Below, piece after piece: positions 11,669 to 20,017 of a DNA stretch of 64,000 bases. The DNA is from Nevskiaceae bacterium (GTDB lineage: Bacteria; Pseudomonadota; Gammaproteobacteria; Nevskiales; Nevskiaceae): positions 366,516-430,515 of the forward strand of contig SCRT01000001.1 of assembly GCA_004298465.1 (NCBI GenBank). The letters are read 5' to 3'. Position numbers and translations under genes: made by a program. Numbering within the stretch: the first letter of the stretch is position 1; the number at the start of each line of letters is the position of its first letter. The notes beneath the pieces are model-generated. The model searched no databases and was not told the DNA's origin. It saw only the letters and a list, made by a program, of their open reading frames with translations.

Positions 11669-12100
11669 TCAGGGGTGCACGGTTTCGTCGATGGAGACGA
11701 CGGTATTGTTCCTGAAAGTGACGCTGAGCCGGTCGTTGCCGGCTGTCGGGACAGCAATGATGTTCGGGCCGAAGAAAGGGTCGTAGAACGGGTATCCGAA
11801 GCCGGTAGTCCATACCACGGTGCTTTGCGGCGCGGCGTAGTGCCAGACCACTTCGGTACCGTCGGCGTCCGTGCGCTGCGAGACGCGGTCCGGCCGGCCC
11901 AGCGCAAGGCGAACGAATTCCGGCTTGAAGCCGAGCCCGATCTGTCCCTTGCCGATCAGCGCCTGTTGCGCCGGGGTCGCCTGCGCGTAGATGTCCGGAT
12001 GGTTGCGGATGCGGTATTCCGGCGTGGCGCAGGCTGCAAGCGTCAGCGCTGTCACAAATATGAGGCCCAGCGCGAGAAGGCGAGAATGGGATTTCATCAT
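11669..12100 (-). CDS. small outer-membrane-type lipoprotein
   Basis: This is a 143-residue protein with a clear lipoprotein signal: basic start (MMKSHSR), hydrophobic core (LLALGLIFVTALT) and lipobox LAAC with Cys24. The residue after Cys is Ala, not Asp, consistent with transfer to the outer membrane. The mature part has a motif (FVRLALGRPDRV, then EVVWHY) like that of SmpA/OmlA-type small lipoproteins, followed by a segment rich in Tyr, Phe and Pro. Starts at 12100 or 12097 are equivalent. Function is unknown. It is divergent from pncC, with 134 bases between them. Confidence 0.8.
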   Translation of the reverse strand: MMKSHSRLLALGLIFVTALTLAACATPEYRIRNHPDIYAQATPAQQALIGKGQIGLGFKPEFVRLALGRPDRVSQRTDADGTEVVWHYAAPQSTVVWTTGFGYPFYDPFFGPNIIAVPTAGNDRLSVTFRNNTVVSIDETVHP

Positions 12101-12234
12101 GTTCTGCTCGTTGAATGATTCTTGAACGGACTCCTGCCTTTGACCGTCCGGGGGGCGTCGCGTTCTGTAGCCAGGAGGGATGTCGAGGTACGTACAATGC
12201 CCTCGCCTTGGGCCGGATGGACGGGAGAGCGCAG

Positions 12235-12726
12235 ATGGTGGCGGCAACGATCGAAGAATGTGTGGAAACTCTGGCGGTGGCGCTGGTCGCAAGAGGTGAA
12301 CATCTGGGGGTTGCCGAATCTTGTACCGGCGGGTTGATTGCTGCGCGGATCACGGACCGCGCCGGTAGTTCCGGGTGGTTCGACTGCGGCTTTGTCACCT
12401 ACTCGAATGCTGCCAAGCAGGCCATGCTCGGAGTTCCCGCCGAGACGCTGGCCCAGTACGGAGCGGTATCCGGTCCGACCGTGATGGCGATGACCGCGGG
12501 CGTACTGGAGCGTGGTGGAGTGGACTGGGCGCTGGCCGTCAGCGGCGTTGCCGGGCCGGGTGGCGGCAGTGTGGACAAGCCGGTCGGCACTGTGTGGATC
12601 GCGTGGCAGGGAAAGACGGCGGCTGCGTCCTGCAGCCGCTTCCAGTTTCCCGGTGATCGGGTGGCCGTGCGCAACCAGGCTGTACTGGCCGGTCTGCAAG
12701 GTCTGCTCGACGTCATGCGCGCCTGA
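12235..12726 (+). CDS. pncC: PncC / CinA C-terminal domain, NMN amidohydrolase
   Basis: This stand-alone CinA C-terminal domain of 163 residues converts nicotinamide mononucleotide to nicotinate mononucleotide in the pyridine nucleotide cycle. Visible motifs are the AESCTGGLIAARITDRAGSS segment near the N-terminus, FVTYSNAAK, the VSGVAGPGGG loop and KPVGTVWIAW. GGGAG lies about 8 bases before the ATG at 12235; in-frame starts upstream add residues unlike the family. A separate CinA N-domain protein lies 50 kb away at 62777, so the two halves are not fused in this genome. Its end lies 6 bases from the end of the convergent HMG-CoA synthase-like gene. Confidence 0.92.
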   Translation: MVAATIEECVETLAVALVARGEHLGVAESCTGGLIAARITDRAGSSGWFDCGFVTYSNAAKQAMLGVPAETLAQYGAVSGPTVMAMTAGVLERGGVDWALAVSGVAGPGGGSVDKPVGTVWIAWQGKTAAASCSRFQFPGDRVAVRNQAVLAGLQGLLDVMRA

Positions 12727-12732
12727 CGTGCG

Positions 12733-14220
12733 TCAGATACGCCCCGCGTAGCGGTAATACTCGATTCCGAAATCCTGGAACTTCGCGGCCGTGGAGGTTC
12801 CGACGCGGTCAATGACAAAGCCGGTGCGGATCGTGTCCTGCAGCGCCTCCACGGCCTGTCCGGCATGCAGCGCCGCGTACTGTTCCGCAGACAGGTCGAC
12901 GGCACCGGCCAAGGCTTCGCGGAAGTGGATGGCGCGCGCCGCGCGCTGCCAGCCTTCGACCACGCGTGCTGGGATGGCTTCCGCCGCATCACCGCTGCCA
13001 TAGCCCATCACCAGCAGGTTCCTGCCTTCCAGCGCCACGCCCCGCGTCGCAGCGTCTTCCAGCCCCGCGGCCAGCCATGCCGGCAGTGCCGCAGTGTAGA
13101 GGTTGCCGAGCTCCATCATCGTGTCCGAACCGTATTGCATCTTGTCGTTGACGATGGTGCGGTAGGTCGGAGACTTGCGGAACACCTTGAGGGCCAGCGT
13201 GGCGTTCGGGTAGGCCTCGAAGGACAAGTCGCCGCCATCGGTGCGGGCGACGGCGGGCTCGCTGCGAGCTTCCTCCAGCACGTCTTCGATCCGGACCTGG
13301 GATGTGGCGCAGTAGCCGGCCAGCTCCTCATGTGCCGCGGCGACGTGCTCCGCATCATGCGCCAGCGCAAACAGATAGCCCATCGCCCACGCGTTGTGCG
13401 GCATGTGGTGGTAGGGACGGTGCATGAAGACCGCGGCGAGGTCGCGGAAGTAGCCGCTGCGGGAGCTGAAGTGGTTGCGAGCGAACATGGCGTTCAGCGC
13501 CGCCAGGGTTTCGTCGATGTAGCAGGTAGTCGAATACTTGCCGTTGAAGACCGGCAGGTCCTGCAGGTGCCCGTTGCAGCCGGCCTGCTGGGTGGAGAAG
13601 CGCAGGAAGGGCTTGCGAAAATCCAGCCCGCGGTAGTCGGAGGCGCTGCCGGCATGCTGCAGGTCGAGCGCCAGCAATTTCGGTTGTTCTTCCAGGAACA
13701 TGGCGATGGCGCCGGCGCCTTGTGTCGGTTCGCCGCTGGAGCCGCGCGCATATTCCGCGACGTCGCCGCTCACCACGATCGCCTTGCGTCCGCAGCCGTC
13801 GAAGGCGAGGTAGCGCAGGCCGGCCTTCAGGGCGTACACGCCGCCAAGGCAGGCGTGCTTGAATTCCGGTACTTCGCAGTCGCGTGCGAGGCGCGGCCGG
13901 CCTTCGGCGGTGAGGCCCTGGTCGACCAGCCCGCGCACGATCACCGCGCCAGCGGCGTTGTCGGTGCTGGACTCCGTGCCCAGCGCGAGGTAGCCCACAG
14001 CGCGTGGGTCGATGTCGTACTGACGGATGAGCCGCAGCACGGCGTTCGCTGCCAGCGTGTAGACGCTGTGCTCGGGGCTGCGCATACGAAAACTACGCCC
14101 GACCACGGCGCTGATCTTGCTCCAGTCGCCATCCGTCCAGCGGCACCAGGCTTCGAGGTCGACACGGTACGGAGGAACGTAGGCGGCCAGGCCGCTGATG
14201 CCGAAAGTCATTTCATTCAT
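12733..14220 (-). CDS. hydroxymethylglutaryl-CoA synthase-like protein
   Basis: This 495-residue protein has the HMG-CoA synthase fold and triad: Glu83 in LALGTESSTDNAAG, nucleophile Cys124 in EFKHACLGGVYAL and His267 in FMHRPYHHMP. The family condenses acetyl-CoA with acetoacetyl-CoA to HMG-CoA, the entry to the mevalonate route, or does beta-branching in polyketide clusters. The protein is about 100 residues longer than typical bacterial MvaS. No polyketide genes are nearby. A thiolase is two genes downstream on the same strand. A 23-bp dyad lies 39 bases before its start, suggesting a dedicated regulator. The exact substrate is uncertain. Confidence 0.82.
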   Translation of the reverse strand: MNEMTFGISGLAAYVPPYRVDLEAWCRWTDGDWSKISAVVGRSFRMRSPEHSVYTLAANAVLRLIRQYDIDPRAVGYLALGTESSTDNAAGAVIVRGLVDQGLTAEGRPRLARDCEVPEFKHACLGGVYALKAGLRYLAFDGCGRKAIVVSGDVAEYARGSSGEPTQGAGAIAMFLEEQPKLLALDLQHAGSASDYRGLDFRKPFLRFSTQQAGCNGHLQDLPVFNGKYSTTCYIDETLAALNAMFARNHFSSRSGYFRDLAAVFMHRPYHHMPHNAWAMGYLFALAHDAEHVAAAHEELAGYCATSQVRIEDVLEEARSEPAVARTDGGDLSFEAYPNATLALKVFRKSPTYRTIVNDKMQYGSDTMMELGNLYTAALPAWLAAGLEDAATRGVALEGRNLLVMGYGSGDAAEAIPARVVEGWQRAARAIHFREALAGAVDLSAEQYAALHAGQAVEALQDTIRTGFVIDRVGTSTAAKFQDFGIEYYRYAGRI

Positions 14221-14258
14221 GGTTTGGAACAGTCATGGCGCGAACGTCGCGCGTGGAG

Positions 14259-14281
14259 GATATACTGCACTGCAGCATATC
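14259..14281. promoter_or_regulatory. 23-bp dyad, likely operator of the HMG-CoA synthase-like gene
   Basis: The arms are GATAT-A-CTGCA and TGCAG-C-ATATC around a single central C at 14270; only one pair of positions is mismatched (A14264 versus C76). The dyad lies 39 bases upstream of the minus-strand start codon at 14220 and is flanked by AT-rich sequence. Its size and symmetry fit an operator for a dimeric regulator such as a TetR-family protein. No regulator gene adjoins it. Confidence 0.65.
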
Positions 14282-14327
14282 AATTTGCATGCCAGATTAG
14301 AAAATGGCGCCTGTGGCGCGGCGGCAG

Positions 14328-15350
14328 TCAAGCTGTGGCGCAGGCGGACTCTGGCGCCAGCGCAGTGTCGATGAGTCGCGCGACGGCGCGCTCGGCCCAG
14401 CAGTCCATGTGGCGATTTTCGATGAAACCGCAGTGCCCGCCGTGGCGCGGCGTAAGGAAGGTCTGCAACGCCCCGCCGGCGTGCAGCGCGGAGAAATCCG
14501 CGAACGGAATCAGCGGGTCGTCCTGCGCAGTGATGATCGCCAGCGGCGTGGGCGAGGCCATGATCTGTTTCGGCGAGATGGTGTAGGCCTTCAGGTAGGC
14601 GTCCGCGTCGGCATATTCCGTGTAGCGTGCGGCGAAGCGCTGCGTGATCGGCGTGAAATGCGACAGCGTGACGAGTTCCCGGAAGCCCTCGTAGCGCCCC
14701 GGCCAGGCGTGCATCTTGTTTTCCATACCGGCGCGCCAGCGGCGCATGAAATATCGCCGGTAGACCGGATTGCGGTCGAGCGCCGCCAGCGTGGCGCGCG
14801 GCTGGATGGCGGGACTGACGCCGATGCACAGGCGCGGTGTCAGCCCGGCCGCGGGTCCGTGGATGCCGACGCGCAATGCGAAATTGCCGCCCAGCGAGAA
14901 ACCGATGCAGAACAACGGAACCCCCGGTTCCAGCATGCGGGCGGCGTGGCAGGCACCGATGACTTCCGCGATGCGACCGGAATGAAACGGCAGTTTATTG
15001 AGCACCTGGCTGTCGCCATGATCGCGGAGATTCAGGCGTAGCACGCTGTGCCCGGCGGCATAGAGATGGCAGGCCAGCCCGTCCAGGTAACGGGAGTCCT
15101 GCGACCCTCGCCAGCCGTGGATCAGAACCGCCAGGCAGCGCGCCTGCGGATGGCGCGACCAAGCCCCCAGCAGGTGAACGCCCCCGCCGCAGTCGAGCAC
15201 GCGCCGCTGGGCTGCGGCGCGCATTCCAGCCGGGTCGGCGGCGACTGGGCGCAGCGAGGCGAGCGTGGTTTGCACGTGTCCGTTGCGCAGCAGGCCGTGC
15301 GGGTCGAAGCCATCAACAGGCAGGGCGGGTGGGGGGCTTGCATCAAACAT
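14328..15350 (-). CDS. YheT-family alpha/beta hydrolase
   Basis: This is a 340-residue hydrolase of the YheT/COG0429 type. The N-terminal FDPHGLLRNGHVQTTLAS segment is the family hallmark. The nucleophile elbow is GFSLGGN, the acid is in TAQDDPLIP and the catalytic His is in HGGHCGFI. The oxyanion region is LIHGWRGS. No signal peptide is seen, so it is probably cytoplasmic or membrane-associated; related proteins are carboxylesterases of unclear physiological substrate. It lies 111 bases downstream of glnD on the same strand. Confidence 0.88.
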   Translation of the reverse strand: MFDASPPPALPVDGFDPHGLLRNGHVQTTLASLRPVAADPAGMRAAAQRRVLDCGGGVHLLGAWSRHPQARCLAVLIHGWRGSQDSRYLDGLACHLYAAGHSVLRLNLRDHGDSQVLNKLPFHSGRIAEVIGACHAARMLEPGVPLFCIGFSLGGNFALRVGIHGPAAGLTPRLCIGVSPAIQPRATLAALDRNPVYRRYFMRRWRAGMENKMHAWPGRYEGFRELVTLSHFTPITQRFAARYTEYADADAYLKAYTISPKQIMASPTPLAIITAQDDPLIPFADFSALHAGGALQTFLTPRHGGHCGFIENRHMDCWAERAVARLIDTALAPESACATA

Positions 15351-15461
15351 TGTTCAACCCCTCGGCAATACGGCGGGGAAGCGGCGTGAAGCCCGCACGG
15401 TCGGCGTCACGCAGCAGGTGCGCTGCCGCAGCAGGCGATGGAGGCGAGGCGGGGTCATCCG

Positions 15462-18185
15462 TCACCGAGCCACCGGTGGGGTATCGGGGGTGAGGAGTGC
15501 GCGCATCAGCGAACGCTTGAGGTTGCGCAGCAGCATGGGATCGGTGACCGGCTGATGGTGCGCGTTGGTGATGAAGAAGACGTCCTCGGCTTTTTCGCCG
15601 ATGGTGGCGATCTTTGCCGCTTCGATGCGCAGCCCGCGGCGGGCGATGGCGCGCCCGATCTGGGCCAGCAGGCCAGGGCGGTCACTGGCCGTGACTTCCA
15701 GCGACGTGCAGTCGGCGGCCGGGTCCTGGCGGAACGTGATGGCCGGAGGCGTGGTGAAGTTGCGCAACTGGCGCGGAATGCGGCGGTTGACAGGCACAGA
15801 CACCTGCGTCGGATCGGCCAGTACCTTGCGCAGGCCGGTGCGGATTTCCGCGTTGCGCAGCGGGTTTGCGGCGCCGGGGCCGTCATCGTCCTGCACCATC
15901 CAGGTGTCGAGGGTATAGCCGTCCGCGCTGGTCGTGATGCGTGCGTCGAGGATCGACAGGCCGAGCTGCGTGAGCACGGCAGCGGTAAGCGCGAACAGGT
16001 GGTCGCGGTCGCGCATGTAGACGAACACGCTGGTGCCGCGGCCTTCGAGTACGTCAACGAGGATCAGCGGCAGGTCTGCTTCCTGCGCGGTGGCGATGGC
16101 CCCGAGCTGCCAGACCAGTTCCCGCGGGGTATGGCGGGTGTAGTAGTCGTTGCTGAAACGCGGCCACAGGGCCTCGACCGCTGCCGGGTCGCCGCCTTCG
16201 TGGGCCACCAGTGTCAGCACGGCCTGGCGCTGTTCGGTGGCGCGTTCCGCTTCGCCGACGGGGTTGTCCAGCCCGCGTTGCAGCGCGCGGCGCGTCGTGT
16301 GGTAGAGCTCCTTCAGCAAGCTGTCCTTCCACGCATTCCACAGCGTCGGATTCGTGGCGCGGATATCGGCGACGGTAAGCAGGTAGAGCGCATCCAGCCG
16401 TTGCTGGTTGCTGATCAGGGCGGCGAATTGCGTGATGATTTCGGGATCGCTGGTGTCCTTGCGCTGTGCAGTGAGCGACATCAGCAGGTGATTGCGGACC
16501 AGCCATGCGACGAGTTCGCTGTCCGCTTCGGCCAGACCGTGGTCATGACAGAAACGGCGCGCGTTTTCCGCGCCGACAGCGGAGTGGTCGCCGCCGCTGC
16601 CCTTGGCGAGGTCGTGCAGGAAGCCTGCAAGGTAAAGCAGTTCGGGGTGCTCGACGCGCTTGAACAGTTCGCTCTGGAAGGGCAATTCGTGGGCGAAACG
16701 GGGTTCGGCCATGCGGCGCAGGTTGCGCACCAGCTGCAGCGTGTGTTCGTCCACCGTCAGGGTGTGGAACAGGTCGTACTGCATCAGGCCGACGATGCGC
16801 CCGAATTCCGGGTAGTACTGACCGAGCACGTCGTAGCGGTTCATGCGGCGCAACGCGCGCGTCAGTCCGGCGCCGTGGCGGAACAGGCCGATGAACACTG
16901 CTCTGGCGCGAGCGCTGGTGCGGACACTGCGGTCGAGCCGCGGCAGGTCGTGCCGCATCAGGCGCAGCGTGTGGGCGCGGATGCCGTTGATGCCGGGCGC
17001 GGCCTGCATGAGCGCGAAGATCTCCAGCAGCGCAACGGGGTCGGTGCTGAACACGTTGTCGCGTGCGGCCTCGATGGTGTCGCCGCGCAACTGGAAGCGC
17101 GCGTTCAGCGGTTGCGGCACGGCATCTGCGTTGTGCTTCAGGATCGCCTCGTCGAAGCTTTGCAGCAGCAGATCGTTCAGGCACGATAGCGACTTGATGG
17201 TGCGGTAGTAGAGCTGCATGAACTGCTCGACGGCACGGTTGCGGTCCGGGTCCTCGTAGCCGAACAGCGTCGCGATCTGCACCTGATAGTCGAACAGCAG
17301 GCGGTCCTCGCGGCGCTTGGCCAGCATGTGCAGCGCAAAGCGCACGCGCCACAGGAAATCCTCGCCGGCGATCAGTTCGTGATACTCCGCGTGGGTCAGA
17401 AAGCCGTAGTCGCGCAAGCCGGCGAGGGATTCCGCGCCGAACTGGCGCTTCGCCACCCAGCCCACGGTGTGGACATCGCGCAGCCCGCCGGGGCTTTCCT
17501 TGACGTTCGGTTCCAGCCGATAGGCGGTGTCGTCGTACTTGTGATGGCGGCGGGCCTGTTCGTCGAGCTTCGCCCGGTAGTAATCGGCGACCGGCCAGAT
17601 ACGGGAAGGGTCGATGGCTTGTGCGAGTGCCTCGACCAGGGCAACGTCACCGCACACGATGCGCGCTTCCAGCAGGTTCGTCATCACGGTGATGTCGGCG
17701 GCGGCGCTGGCGCATTCCGCCACGGTGCGCGTGCTCAACCCGGCTTCCAGGCCGATGTCCCACAGCAAGGCGTTGAAATCGGCCAGCGCCGCACGGTGTG
17801 TGTGCGTGGCTCCCGGTGCCGCCAGGATCAGCAGGTCGACGTCGGAGTGCGGCAGCAGCTCGCGGCGGCCGTAGCCGCCCACGGCGACGAGTGCGAGGTC
17901 GTGGCTGGCGGTGGGCAGCAGGCGTTGCCAGAGGGCGGCGAGCACGGTATCGACGAAGCGCGCGTGCGCGTGCACGAGTGCGGTGGCAGACAGGCCTTCG
18001 CGGAACAGGGTGTAGAGCTGTGTGCGGCCCCATTCCAGGGTTTCGCGGTAGCGTGCGACGGGCGGGGTCGCATCTTCCGCTGCCAGACGCCGGCGCAGGT
18101 CGTTGAGCGGAAAGACCTGCGCGTCCTCATCCTCGCGGGCACGGTCGGCGCGTGCCGCGTGGGTGTCGGCGGAAAGGTCGACCAT
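15462..18185 (-). CDS. glnD: [protein-PII] uridylyltransferase GlnD
   Basis: This is a bifunctional uridylyltransferase and uridylyl-removing enzyme that senses glutamine and modifies PII, so controlling glutamine synthetase and Ntr. The 907 residues hold an N-terminal nucleotidyltransferase domain (GGYGRRELLPHSDVDLLIL near 110-130), the GlnD PII-uridylyltransferase helical region, an HD domain with FLHDLAKGSGGDHS near 500, and two C-terminal ACT domains (about 720-800 and 830-905) that bind glutamine. The length and order are as in enteric GlnD. It lies 24 bases after map on the same strand, and the map-glnD order is common in gammaproteobacteria. Confidence 0.97.
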   Translation of the reverse strand: MVDLSADTHAARADRAREDEDAQVFPLNDLRRRLAAEDATPPVARYRETLEWGRTQLYTLFREGLSATALVHAHARFVDTVLAALWQRLLPTASHDLALVAVGGYGRRELLPHSDVDLLILAAPGATHTHRAALADFNALLWDIGLEAGLSTRTVAECASAAADITVMTNLLEARIVCGDVALVEALAQAIDPSRIWPVADYYRAKLDEQARRHHKYDDTAYRLEPNVKESPGGLRDVHTVGWVAKRQFGAESLAGLRDYGFLTHAEYHELIAGEDFLWRVRFALHMLAKRREDRLLFDYQVQIATLFGYEDPDRNRAVEQFMQLYYRTIKSLSCLNDLLLQSFDEAILKHNADAVPQPLNARFQLRGDTIEAARDNVFSTDPVALLEIFALMQAAPGINGIRAHTLRLMRHDLPRLDRSVRTSARARAVFIGLFRHGAGLTRALRRMNRYDVLGQYYPEFGRIVGLMQYDLFHTLTVDEHTLQLVRNLRRMAEPRFAHELPFQSELFKRVEHPELLYLAGFLHDLAKGSGGDHSAVGAENARRFCHDHGLAEADSELVAWLVRNHLLMSLTAQRKDTSDPEIITQFAALISNQQRLDALYLLTVADIRATNPTLWNAWKDSLLKELYHTTRRALQRGLDNPVGEAERATEQRQAVLTLVAHEGGDPAAVEALWPRFSNDYYTRHTPRELVWQLGAIATAQEADLPLILVDVLEGRGTSVFVYMRDRDHLFALTAAVLTQLGLSILDARITTSADGYTLDTWMVQDDDGPGAANPLRNAEIRTGLRKVLADPTQVSVPVNRRIPRQLRNFTTPPAITFRQDPAADCTSLEVTASDRPGLLAQIGRAIARRGLRIEAAKIATIGEKAEDVFFITNAHHQPVTDPMLLRNLKRSLMRALLTPDTPPVAR

Positions 18186-18209
18186 GGCGTGCGGCGTGGG
18201 TGGGGCGCG

Positions 18210-18980
18210 TCAGTTGAGGGTTTCGCCGGTGCGCAGTGACAGCACTTCGTAGCCGTCATCCGTGACCAGGATGGTGTGTTCCCATTGTGCTGAAAGGGAG
18301 TGGTCCTTGGTCACCACCGTCCAGCCGTCCGGCAGCGATTTCACGGCCGCGCGGCCAGCGTTGAGCATAGGCTCAATGGTGAAAATCATACCGGGGACGA
18401 GTTCGGCCCCGGTGCCGGGCCGCCCGTAGTGCAGGACCTGAGGATCGTCATGGTAGATGCGGTTGATGCCATGGCCGCAGTATTCGCGCACCACGGAATA
18501 GCCATTGGATTCGGCCAGCGTCTGGATGGCGTGGCCGATGTCGCCCAGCCGTGCGCCAGGGCGCACTTGGCGAATGCCGGCGATCATCGCTGCGCGCGTC
18601 GTTTCCGTCAGGCGATGGCCCAGCACCGAAGGCTCGCCTGCATAGCACATCAGGCTGGTGTCGCCGTGGAAGCCGTTTTTGATGACGGCTACGTCAATGT
18701 TGATGATGTCGCCGTCCTTAAGCTTCTTGTCGCCCGGGATACCGTGGCATACCACGTGGTTCACGGATGTGCAGATGGTCTTCGGGAAGCCGTGGTAACC
18801 GACGTTTGCGGCGATGTCGCCGAGCTCATCGACGATGTATTCGTAGCACAAGCGGTCGAGTTCGTCCGTCGTCACGCCGGGCTTGACGTGCGGCGCGATC
18901 ATTTCCAGCACAGACGCAGCGTCGCGCCCCGCTTCGCGCATGGCCTGCTGTTCTTCTGGGGTGTTGATATGGATGCTCAC
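18210..18980 (-). CDS. map: methionine aminopeptidase type I
   Basis: This enzyme removes the initiator methionine from nascent proteins. It has 256 residues. The dinuclear metal ligands are visible in [16 protein letters not shown] (two Asp), YCGHGI (His), FTIEPML (Glu) and AQWEHT (Glu). The start is the GTG at 18980 (protein beginning [13 protein letters not shown]), which fits the family; longer versions add unrelated residues. No good ribosome binding site is seen. It is divergent from rpsB, the usual arrangement, and the 274-bp gap holds the rpsB promoter and leader. Confidence 0.95.
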   Translation of the reverse strand: MSIHINTPEEQQAMREAGRDAASVLEMIAPHVKPGVTTDELDRLCYEYIVDELGDIAANVGYHGFPKTICTSVNHVVCHGIPGDKKLKDGDIINIDVAVIKNGFHGDTSLMCYAGEPSVLGHRLTETTRAAMIAGIRQVRPGARLGDIGHAIQTLAESNGYSVVREYCGHGINRIYHDDPQVLHYGRPGTGAELVPGMIFTIEPMLNAGRAAVKSLPDGWTVVTKDHSLSAQWEHTILVTDDGYEVLSLRTGETLN

Positions 18981-19075
18981 GATGACGGTACCGGTTGGAC
19001 GTGGACAACCCCTGGAAGCGCGGCGGACGGGAGTCTCCTGGCGCGGGCGACGCTGGCGGGCGGCATGCACATGTG

Positions 19076-19104
19076 TTGTGCGATCAAGTCCGACATGGTA
19101 TAAG
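19076..19104 (+). promoter_or_regulatory. rpsB-tsf promoter
   Basis: TTGTGC (19076-19081), a 17-bp spacer and TATAAG (19099-19104) form a good sigma-70 promoter, with an extended -10 TG at 19096-19097. The expected start site is about 19111, giving a leader of roughly 145 bases before rpsB. Confidence 0.75.
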
Positions 19105-19109
19105 TCGCG

Positions 19110-19254
19110 CCGCCTGCGTGCAAATGCGCGGGTACGGCGGCGTGTTGCTGCCATCATCCCGGCTGGATGGCAGGACGTCGGTGGGGTGTCTGGACGCGAG
19201 TCCGGATTCATCGGCGATCCATCCAGCTCTGTCCTCAACCCGTTGGAGAAAGTT
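19110..19254 (+). promoter_or_regulatory. structured rpsB leader, candidate S2 autoregulatory element
   Basis: The leader contains two clean hairpins: CTGCCATC (19148-19155) with GATGGCAG (19166-19173), and TCTGGAC with GTCCGGA (19189-19206) closed by a GCGA tetraloop. In gammaproteobacteria the rpsB 5' region is known to be structured and to allow feedback by ribosomal protein S2 on rpsB and tsf. The assignment here rests on position and folding, not on a consensus match. Confidence 0.55.
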
Positions 19255-20016
19255 ATGGATGTCACGATGCGTCAGTTGCTGGAAGCCGGTGTGCATTTCG
19301 GCCACCGAACCCGTTACTGGAACCCGAAGATGGAAGCATACATCTTCGGCTCGCGCAGCAAGATTCACATCATCAACCTCGAGCAGACGCTGCCGATGCT
19401 CAAGGATGCCTGTTCCTACGCCGGCAAGCTGGCGGCAAACGGCGGCAAGGTCCTGTTCGTCGGCACCAAGCGCGCGGCCCGTGAAGCGATCGAGACCGAG
19501 GCGCGGCGGTGCAAGATGCCGTACGTCAGCCAGCGCTGGCTGGGCGGCACGCTCACGAACTTCAAGACCGTCAAGGGCTCCATCAAGCGCCTTATGGACA
19601 TGGAGGCGGAAATCGAAAGTGGTGACCTGACCCGACGCACAAAAAAGGAACAGCTGGTGTTCACGCGCGAACTGCAGAAGCTGCAGCGTTCGCTGGGTGG
19701 TATCAAGGAAATGACGAGCCTGCCGGATGCGCTATTCGTCATCGACACTGGCTACGAAAAGATCGCCGTGGCCGAGGCGCGCAAGCTGGGCATTCCGGTC
19801 ATCGCGGTCGTTGACACCAACAACGACCCGCAGGTGGTGGACTGCATCATCCCTGGCAACGACGACGCAACGCGCGCCATCCGGGTGTATACGGCATGCG
19901 TGGCGGATGCGGTGCTGGAAGGCCGGGGTGCCAATTCCGTCAACGTGCGTCCTGGCGAGTTCATCGAGGAAGCTCCGGCTGCTGCTGCTGCTGCTGCGCC
20001 GGCGGAGGGCAACTGA
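19255..20016 (+). CDS. rpsB: 30S ribosomal protein S2
   Basis: Ribosomal protein S2 has 253 residues. The N-terminus [22 protein letters not shown] and the segments [16 protein letters not shown] and [19 protein letters not shown] are family hallmarks. The protein ends in an Ala-rich tail. The ATG at 19255 has GGAGAA about 6 bases upstream. It is followed after one base by tsf, the classic S2/EF-Ts pair. Expression is likely from the promoter at 19076 with leader-mediated control. Confidence 0.98.
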   Translation: MDVTMRQLLEAGVHFGHRTRYWNPKMEAYIFGSRSKIHIINLEQTLPMLKDACSYAGKLAANGGKVLFVGTKRAAREAIETEARRCKMPYVSQRWLGGTLTNFKTVKGSIKRLMDMEAEIESGDLTRRTKKEQLVFTRELQKLQRSLGGIKEMTSLPDALFVIDTGYEKIAVAEARKLGIPVIAVVDTNNDPQVVDCIIPGNDDATRAIRVYTACVADAVLEGRGANSVNVRPGEFIEEAPAAAAAAAPAEGN

Positions 20017-20017
20017 C

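Noticed and set aside
10390..14220. A complete mevalonate gene cluster
   Set aside because: Only thiolase and an HMG-CoA synthase-like gene are present. HMG-CoA reductase, kinases and decarboxylase are not in the window, and ispD of the MEP route is intact.
12865..14586. A 573-residue plus-strand frame opposite the HMG-CoA synthase-like gene
   Set aside because: It spans two minus-strand genes and the dyad, and lacks any family pattern.
15438..17189. A long plus-strand frame opposite glnD
   Set aside because: glnD is complete with all domains on the other strand; the antisense frame has no recognisable domain.
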